From: a bacterium
GTDB lineage: Bacteria > B130-G9
Direction: 5' to 3'
DNA length: 19,808 nucleotides
Assembly (NCBI GenBank): GCA_035527515.1
Contig: DATLAJ010000116.1
Span: 1 to 19,808 of the forward strand
Below the pieces are notes generated by a model that saw nothing but the letters and a program-made list of their open reading frames with translations, was not told the DNA's origin and ran no database searches. The position numbers and the translations under genes were made by a program. Positions 15,478-19,808 of this stretch are shown in pieces. The stretch's first letter is position 1. Each line of letters starts with the position of its first letter.

Positions 15478-16676
15478 CTGGCATCATAAAAACGTTCGCG
15501 TTCATCTATGCCCTGCTTATCTCCGTCTTGCCTGCACCTGTGCTCGGCAAGCAAATAGCCCAGGCAGCCGTCCCCAATCCCGTCCTGGCGCATCTTCAAG
15601 CGAGTCTGAAAACCTACACAAACGACGACGGGCGAACAGGGTTGTTTCAGTGTCCGGCCGGCGTGGGTGCCTCGTTTGCCAAGATGTGGACTGAATTCGC
15701 CACAGCCGACCTCAACTTGCTGGTCGGACAGACCGAGTCGTTGATCATTTCAGCGAAGGTTCAGTCCAAAAACGAGGAGATGGACGCGATAATCGCGCGT
15801 CTTTCTCGCACTAAGTCTCACATTGTAACGCTACAGAAAACCGCAGCGGACCTTACCTGTGAATGCCCCGTCTGGGCGACCTTCAGGCCCGATATGACTG
15901 TTGTGCAGGAGCGCGGCTCAACTCATGAGGCAAGATGCGAGTTTGCCTGTTTTGTCCGAGCTATCCTTACGCAGTTCTCAAATGCTCTCGTTGAGGCTCG
16001 CTCATCACAAGAGCGGCTCCAGGCCAAGCAGCAACAAACACTCGCCGAGATAGCTCAGCTTCGCTCCGAGCTCGCGGCTCAAGAAGAGCAGCTCGATGCC
16101 TCACGGTCAAGCAGAGAGGATTTTCTTGCGAGCCTCTATCAGGAGATCAATGACAAGATGAAATGCTCTCAGACCGCTGCGTTCTGCCGGGCGAGACTGC
16201 TCTCAGCACTGAAAAACGCGAGCAAAACCTGCGACAGGACATACGGCGGATTGTCCCGGCGTCTCCCAGCTCCAGTCGCCTCACCACCTGCCGAGGCGCC
16301 CAAGAACAAGGAACCTCCTATCAGGATAACTCTCGGTTCAGAACTCGATGTCGAGCCGCTCGCCCCAGTCTTCTCCGTCGGCGATGGGGAGGTCCTTCTG
16401 GCGGAGTGCGCTCCCGGCTTTGGCCTGACAGTTGTGCTCTCCCACGGCGCTTCGGAGATGACTGTCTTCTCCCATCTGGCGGCGGCGCTTGTGAGGCCAG
16501 GCGCTCGTGTAAAGGTTGGGCAGCAAATAGCGTTCTCTGGCCAAAGCGGACTCACGCAGCATCCGTCTCTGCTGTTCGCGCTTCTGAAGGACGGTAGGTT
16601 CAACGACCCGCGGCCGCGTATCGACTGGCCCTCTTGCCGCAAAGAACCTGCCGCAACGCAACGCTCAAGGCCGTAA
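15474..16676 (+). CDS. EnvC-like protein with degenerate LytM (M23) domain
   Basis: The 400-residue product has a signal peptide (residues about 1-25), a predicted coiled-coil region in two parts (about 75-128 and 165-230) and a C-terminal LytM/peptidase M23 domain (about 295-385). The LytM fold is recognised from DGEVLLAECAPGFGLTVVLSHG, MTVFSHLAAALVRPGARVKVGQ and IAFSGQSG. The zinc ligands are missing: the HxxxD motif is lost near residue 289 and the H-x-H motif is SLLFAL (365-370), so no hydrolase activity is expected. That is the hallmark of EnvC, which activates amidases under control of FtsEX. Unusually it holds ten cysteines (60, 129, 131, 155, 159, 231, 238, 253, 312, 388). The start overlaps ftsX as ATGA. 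It converges with the HD-GYP gene, whose stop lies 11 bases away. Confidence 0.8.
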   Translation: MTGIIKTFAFIYALLISVLPAPVLGKQIAQAAVPNPVLAHLQASLKTYTNDDGRTGLFQCPAGVGASFAKMWTEFATADLNLLVGQTESLIISAKVQSKNEEMDAIIARLSRTKSHIVTLQKTAADLTCECPVWATFRPDMTVVQERGSTHEARCEFACFVRAILTQFSNALVEARSSQERLQAKQQQTLAEIAQLRSELAAQEEQLDASRSSREDFLASLYQEINDKMKCSQTAAFCRARLLSALKNASKTCDRTYGGLSRRLPAPVASPPAEAPKNKEPPIRITLGSELDVEPLAPVFSVGDGEVLLAECAPGFGLTVVLSHGASEMTVFSHLAAALVRPGARVKVGQQIAFSGQSGLTQHPSLLFALLKDGRFNDPRPRIDWPSCRKEPAATQRSRP

Positions 16677-16687
16677 GGCAACCCTCC

Positions 16688-17593
16688 CTACTTGGCGAGG
16701 CTGTGCGCAAACCTCTCGAATAGACGACTGTCGAACTTCCCCGCCTCTACTTCCCTCTTCACGAGCTTAAGCGCCTCGAGCGGGTCCATCGCGCTTCTAT
16801 AGGGCCTGTCGTCGTTCGTGACCGCCTCGTAACAGTCAACTAATCCGATGGTCTGGCCGGCGACGGATACCCTCGATATCCCTCTAGGGTACCCGCTTCC
16901 ATCCAGCTTTTCATGGTGCTCGCGCGCTCCGTCAAGGATCGCCTCGTTCGCGAAATCGCACTCCTTGAGTATCTTATATCCTATCGTGGGATGCCTCTTC
17001 ATCTCCGCAAACTCCTCGTCCGTCAGCCTCCTGTTGGCCCTGATGATCTTTTGATCGATTCCGGTCTTGCCAACGTCATGCAAAAGCGCCGCAAGACCCA
17101 TAATCTTGCTGCTCTCAAGCGACTGCTGGGAGTAAAGACTGAAGGCCAATGTCAAGGCCATCACGTTCACCGAGTGTATCGCAGTGGTGTAGTCCTTGAA
17201 ATAGACGTTGGCCAGAGTCTTCAACACTGCTGGGTCTTGGGCACATTCAACAGTCAGAATATCCACCGTATCGACTAGGCCCTCGAGGCTCCCCGAACGC
17301 GGCTCCGTCAACGTCTCCCGAACCAGGTCAACAAGAATAGTTTTTGTCTTCGCTATATCCTGCGATTTGATGTTCTGTCTCAACTCTTGATTGAACGCTT
17401 GCTGAAGCTCCCTGATTCCTTGCAACTTGTCCTCCTCTCTCAAAAACAGCGCCGACGGGAACTTCCCGCTGTCGACGCGCATATCCGCTAACAACATGCC
17501 TTCGGGCTTGTACAGCACATACTCACCCTTATCGGTTCGGACATATAGAGGGATCCGGTAGTACTTCATCTGCGATTTTCTCGCTAGGATCAT
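16688..17593 (-). CDS. HD-GYP domain protein, probable cyclic-di-GMP phosphodiesterase
   Basis: The 301-residue protein has an N-terminal domain of about 60 residues (YYRIPLYVRTDKGEYVLYKP), a helical linker and a C-terminal HD-GYP domain (about 125-290). The metal and catalytic motif is intact: His140 in HSVNVM, HDVGK at 172-176, His201 in the KRHP segment, and HHEKLDGSGYP at 226-236, the signature of the family. HD-GYP proteins hydrolyse cyclic di-GMP or related dinucleotides. The N-terminal part is not a known receiver or PAS domain that I can name; a similar short N-terminal region is seen in many HD-GYP proteins without a receiver. GGAAGAG precedes the ATG at 17593; ATG 17569 is a second choice. 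It appears to be a single-gene transcript with its own extended -10 promoter. Confidence 0.93.
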   Translation of the reverse strand: MILARKSQMKYYRIPLYVRTDKGEYVLYKPEGMLLADMRVDSGKFPSALFLREEDKLQGIRELQQAFNQELRQNIKSQDIAKTKTILVDLVRETLTEPRSGSLEGLVDTVDILTVECAQDPAVLKTLANVYFKDYTTAIHSVNVMALTLAFSLYSQQSLESSKIMGLAALLHDVGKTGIDQKIIRANRRLTDEEFAEMKRHPTIGYKILKECDFANEAILDGAREHHEKLDGSGYPRGISRVSVAGQTIGLVDCYEAVTNDDRPYRSAMDPLEALKLVKREVEAGKFDSRLFERFAHSLAK

Positions 17594-17635
17594 GTTCTCT
17601 TCCGTATCGTTTTCCCTCTAAAAGCACTTTTCCGC

Positions 17636-17644
17636 ACTATACCA
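17636..17644 (-). promoter_or_regulatory. Extended -10 promoter of the HD-GYP gene
   Basis: On the minus strand TGGTATAGT (17644-17636) is an extended -10 element (TG, one base, then a five-of-six match to TATAAT). The leader to the ATG at 17593 would be about 35 bases. No good -35 is present at 16-18 bases, as is usual for extended -10 promoters. Confidence 0.4.
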
Positions 17645-17732
17645 GAATTCATAAAAGAATGGGAAGGAACTAGTAACCCCGAATAATCAGATCGCCGGGT
17701 GTAACTGTGCCGCGAGCCCATTGAGACCGCGC

Positions 17733-17801
17733 TCATGAAGCCAACTCACTGTTGAAGGCGCTTATCGCAGCCTTATGTATTGACAAGACCGTGTCCTCCA
17801 T
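17733..17801 (-). pseudogene. Remnant of a HEPN gene (22 codons)
   Basis: A short minus-strand frame, MEDTVLSIHKAAISAFNSEL plus two residues, ends at TGA. Its core SIHKAAISAFN aligns with SKHSGVISAFN of the intact HEPN protein (residues 75-85), and 15 identical bases (GTTGAAGGCGCTTAT on the plus strand) are shared at 17751-17765 and 18252-18266. It lies just after a remnant of an MNT gene, in the order of the intact pair upstream. A chance match is not excluded, since 15 bases alone are only mildly significant in a window of this size. Confidence 0.4.
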
Positions 17802-17818
17802 TAGCGGGACCGCCTCCT

Positions 17819-18002
17819 ATGAACAAAAGTGGCGTAACATAACTAGGAAAACGCGAAGTCATACTGTCCGTGGTCAATAAGACTGACCGCAGGGACAAGA
17901 GAACGCCTCGCTTATTCAAGCTTGTCTCTCAACTTGCCTGCCAGGGACTACCCTCCGCTCAAAGTCGGCCAGAGCGCGGTCTTTCGCAGCGTGCCCAGCC
18001 AT
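17819..18002 (-). pseudogene. Remnant of an MNT nucleotidyltransferase gene
   Basis: An ATG at 18002, behind a GGAGGAG ribosome binding site and 24 bases after the HEPN stop, starts a 28-codon frame. Counted from the ATG without gaps it matches the intact MNT protein (from Met5, ATG 18784): position 8 is Asp, positions 10-12 are A-L-A, and 14-15 are F-E in both. The frame then stops at 17916. Further on, LVPAVSLIDHGQYD aligns with LFPAIAVSEKEFQE near the C-terminus of the intact MNT, and a shifted frame YVTPLLFI aligns with YCPLFM, including an exact TTGTTCAT. The GSxAxG active-site segment is missing. I read this as a degraded copy with internal deletion and frameshifts; the alignments were made by eye. 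Confidence 0.45.
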
Positions 18003-18026
18003 CTTCACTCCTCCACCCATAGATCT

Positions 18027-18506
18027 TCAGTGCTCGCGCCCCTCGTCCTCCGACGAGTCAATAAGTCCTTTACTGACGAGGTAATCCGTGATCGCAGCCA
18101 CGATCTCCTCCGCCGCATGGATGAGACTTCTAGCTTCAGCTTCGCCGATCCTGTGCTCGAATTCGTAGTCTGCAATGTTTCGATAGCGGAAAAGATCAGA
18201 GACTAGCGCGCCGAAATGGGGCGGGAATACGCCAGGTTTGACGAATTGCAGGTTGAAGGCGCTTATGACGCCGCTGTGCTTCGATCTCGTGATATTCATC
18301 GACAGCAAGGCAGCCTGCATTGCGTAGAAGGCCGCATAATATGCTCTGGATGACGCAACTCGGTAAGGACCTCCGTCAACGATCTTTGAGGCCAGACTGA
18401 TATCCTCTCTCGCCTTCCCGAGCATTAGCCTCAGCTCTCGACTCAGGCTTTCATTCTCGTTCAGAGGACCAGCCCTTCCCTTCGGACATTCATGAACAAC
18501 GGGCAA
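18027..18506 (-). CDS. HEPN domain protein, probable toxin partner of the MNT protein
   Basis: From the TTG at 18506 the product is 159 residues; a later ATG at 18425 (MLGKAREDIS) with a nearby TGAGG is an equally good start. The HEPN signature is clear: KAREDISLASKIV (31-43), SRAYYAAFYAMQAALL (53-68), SKHSGVISAFN (75-85), FPPHFGALVSDLF (94-106) and RYRNIADYEF (107-116). It belongs to the COG1895-like type in which the usual R-x4-6-H motif is replaced by R-N-x-x-D-Y, so RNase activity cannot be assumed. HEPN proteins of this kind pair with an MNT nucleotidyltransferase in toxin-antitoxin-type modules. The gene overlaps the MNT gene by 15 codons if TTG is used. Its last residues are acidic. 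Confidence 0.85.
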   Translation of the reverse strand: MPVVHECPKGRAGPLNENESLSRELRLMLGKAREDISLASKIVDGGPYRVASSRAYYAAFYAMQAALLSMNITRSKHSGVISAFNLQFVKPGVFPPHFGALVSDLFRYRNIADYEFEHRIGEAEARSLIHAAEEIVAAITDYLVSKGLIDSSEDEGREH

Positions 18507-18784
18507 TAGAGACGCTCCTGAAACTCCTTCTCCGACACGGCTATCGCAGGGAACAGCCTGCTGTACTCACAGAAACAGTCCCCCGCAACGTCATCAATGA
18601 TGCGGTTGACCTCGCGTGTAACCTCATCCACGACCAGCAGGATGTCGTAGTCCGAATCGGGATCGTTATCGCCTCTGGCCCGTGAGCCATACAGGATCAT
18701 CTGCTTCAGACGCTCGCCCAGCCGCTCGCGGATCGCCGCCTCGAACGCGGCCAACGCGGGGTCTTGCACGCTAGATTCCTTCAT
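18461..18784 (-). CDS. MNT-type nucleotidyltransferase, probable antitoxin
   Basis: The product is 107 residues from the ATG at 18784, which overlaps the stop of the membrane-protein gene as ATGA; an ATG at 18796 would add four residues. The minimal nucleotidyltransferase motif is intact: GSRARGDNDPDSDYD (33-47 from ATG 18784) fits GSx10DxD with Asp45 and Asp47 as metal ligands. A third carboxylate is not obvious; the C-terminal segment reads CEYSRLFPAIAVSEKEF. In the characterised MntA-HepT system the MNT protein modifies the HEPN toxin with AMP units on a tyrosine and silences it; whether that holds here is inference. The start at 18784 is supported by the ungapped match with the decayed copy downstream. 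The stop lies within the HEPN coding region. Confidence 0.88.
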   Translation of the reverse strand: MKESSVQDPALAAFEAAIRERLGERLKQMILYGSRARGDNDPDSDYDILLVVDEVTREVNRIIDDVAGDCFCEYSRLFPAIAVSEKEFQERLYCPLFMNVRREGLVL

Positions 18785-19518
18785 TCTTCCCGGCATGGGT
18801 TTGGTTTCTCAGGTGGTTTTGGGTCGGCGTTCTCGGGTGGGTATTTGGGTGCCCTTTCGTGCTGCAATACGAGAAAGGCTGCCGCGATCTGCGTTAGGCG
18901 TAGCCGCCTGAAACGCCGGAACCGAACGTAACTAACAGAAGACCCAATCAGCGAAAGGACGATCACTGTCAAGACCACTGGCCAATTTAAGTCTTTTTTC
19001 ACATGCCCGAGCTCAAAGCCCCCACCCGGGATTACGCTTCTCGCCATGAAAGAGAAGGCCAGCACGAGAAACGAAACAGTCAGGCCTCGGCAGAAATCTA
19101 TTCTATACAACAACATCTCTCGTATCTCTCGGTACGGCTGTTTGTCGTGCCGAAGATTGTAGTTATCGCATATCGCGTTCAGCAAGTCCTGAGCCTTTGA
19201 GTCGCTGGCCTTGTCATATCGGGTACCGAGTATATCGCCTGCTTTGAGCTTTATCGAGTCCGCGACGTTTGTCGGAAGCGAATCTTCCATTGTGCCATAG
19301 TGCATGCTCATCGCTGCAATACAGGCAACCACGTGTCCCAGAAAGTAGGCGAGTAGAAGAACCAAGGCAAAGAATGGCCATTTCTGATCGGCAAGCCATG
19401 AAAGCGACAATTCGTGTGAAGGAAAGCAAAAGGACCAACTCAACACGGTTAGCGCCGCCAGTGTAATGATGCCGGGCAGCAGATAGCCGAAAATGTCGTG
19501 CAGCGTGAACTTGATCAT
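18781..19518 (-). CDS. Unrecognised four-helix membrane protein coupled to MNT-HEPN
   Basis: The 245-residue product begins MIKFTLHDIFGYLLPG and has four likely membrane helices: about 12-30 (YLLPGIITLAALTVLSW), 48-70 (PFFALVLLLAYFLGHVVACI), 145-163 (LTVSFLVLAFSFMA) and 178-197 (WPVVLTVIVLSLIGSSVSYV). A hydrophilic loop of about 75 residues lies between the second and third helices. Arg/Phe-rich RFRRFRRLRLTQIAAAFLVL follows the last helix, then a proline-rich charged tail (PPENADPKPPEKPNP). An FGYLLPG-like opening followed by paired helices occurs in other uncharacterised bacterial proteins, but I cannot name the family. It is the first gene of a coupled three-gene operon, with AGGTAGGA before the ATG and a strong promoter upstream. 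Such placement with a toxin-antitoxin-type pair could mean a membrane effector; this is speculation. Confidence 0.75.
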   Translation of the reverse strand: MIKFTLHDIFGYLLPGIITLAALTVLSWSFCFPSHELSLSWLADQKWPFFALVLLLAYFLGHVVACIAAMSMHYGTMEDSLPTNVADSIKLKAGDILGTRYDKASDSKAQDLLNAICDNYNLRHDKQPYREIREMLLYRIDFCRGLTVSFLVLAFSFMARSVIPGGGFELGHVKKDLNWPVVLTVIVLSLIGSSVSYVRFRRFRRLRLTQIAAAFLVLQHERAPKYPPENADPKPPEKPNPCREE

Positions 19519-19545
19519 GGTTTCCTACCTTGTCGATTCAGGGAG

Positions 19546-19575
19546 ATTATCGCCGTGGAACAGATGCTCCGTCAA
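19546..19575 (-). promoter_or_regulatory. Strong sigma70-like promoter of the membrane protein-MNT-HEPN operon
   Basis: On the minus strand TTGACG (19575-19570) and GATAAT (19551-19546), each matching five of six consensus bases, are spaced by 18 bases. Transcription would start near 19539, giving a leader of about 20 bases with an AGGTAGGA ribosome binding site before the ATG at 19518. No clear operator palindrome overlaps it. Confidence 0.6.
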
Positions 19576-19716
19576 GGATTAAGAGGAGGAGTTTTCATAG
19601 TAATCTGTCTTTAGCTGCCTCCACTGTTGCTGGGCGGCTGAGCTTGGGTGATTGTGGTCCATGAGAGCTCTACGATCTGACGGCGGGACGCTGACTGCTT
19701 GCGGGCGATCTCTCAA

Positions 19717-19763
19717 TGCCCTGAAGGGGCACAACGTGAGTAGCCGTAGGTTTCAACCTACGG
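19717..19763. repeat. Double-hairpin intergenic repeat, REP/RAYT-like
   Basis: TGCCC-TGAAG-GGGCA (19717-19731) forms a small hairpin, and CCGTAGGTT-TC-AACCTACGG (19744-19763) is a perfect nine-base inverted repeat, with ACAACGTGAGTAG between them. A CCTGAAGGGGC-ACAAC part followed by GTAGCC and a GGTTTCAACC palindrome is a layout I know from dispersed intergenic repeats in genomes with REP-associated tyrosine transposases. Only one copy is visible in this window, so its repeated nature is inferred. The rest of 19580-19808 shows no gene. Confidence 0.5.
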
Positions 19764-19808
19764 ATCGAAACAGAAACCCAAGAAACCCCTAAGGCGTCGG
19801 ACAATCGC

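Noticed and set aside
1-19808. CRISPR arrays, tRNA or rRNA genes, complete insertion sequences
   Set aside because: No regularly spaced repeats, cloverleaf-like sequences, rRNA segments or transposase genes were found on reading either strand.

Overview
The window reads as chromosomal DNA of an uncultured, probably Gram-negative (diderm) bacterium of moderately high GC. Core genes (gyrA, an ftsX/envC-type division pair) sit beside several large secreted proteins with signal peptides and beta-rich modules (FN3 domains, a WD-like propeller), an HD-GYP signalling protein and two toxin-antitoxin-like modules. The phylum cannot be fixed from the sequence alone.

Layout. (1) 1-874, plus strand: a possible promoter/operator, a small possible ORF, then a DUF433 antitoxin-like / DUF5615 PIN-like toxin pair joined by an ATGA overlap. 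(2) 875-1321: no confident gene. (3) 1322-2131, plus strand: an orphan multi-pass membrane protein, convergent with the next block. (4) 11300 down to 2161, minus strand, in order of transcription: a secreted FN3-repeat protein; endonuclease V and a YbjQ-family protein (ATGA overlap); a small secreted protein and a large secreted beta-propeller protein (24-base gap); a single-domain cupin and a large exported DUF6259 glycosidase-like protein, the latter preceded by a 12-codon leader ORF with a perfect ribosome binding site. (5) 11679-16676, plus strand: gyrA, a DUF1844 protein, ftsX and an EnvC-like degenerate LytM protein, closely packed or overlapping, with no ftsE in the window. (6) 17593-16688, minus strand: an HD-GYP phosphodiesterase-type protein with an extended -10 promoter. 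(7) 19518-18027, minus strand: an operon of an unrecognised membrane protein, an MNT nucleotidyltransferase and a HEPN protein, behind a strong sigma70-like promoter; just downstream (18002-17733) lie what look like remains of a second MNT-HEPN pair. (8) 19519-19808: that promoter plus a double-hairpin repeat resembling REP/RAYT-associated repeats.

Working together. The gyrA-DUF1844-ftsX-envC block probably includes the FtsX/EnvC machine that activates peptidoglycan hydrolases at the septum; its ATPase FtsE must be elsewhere. The most interesting part is the right end: a three-gene membrane protein/MNT/HEPN operon next to the eroded copy of a related pair, which suggests a locus where such modules repeatedly settle and decay.
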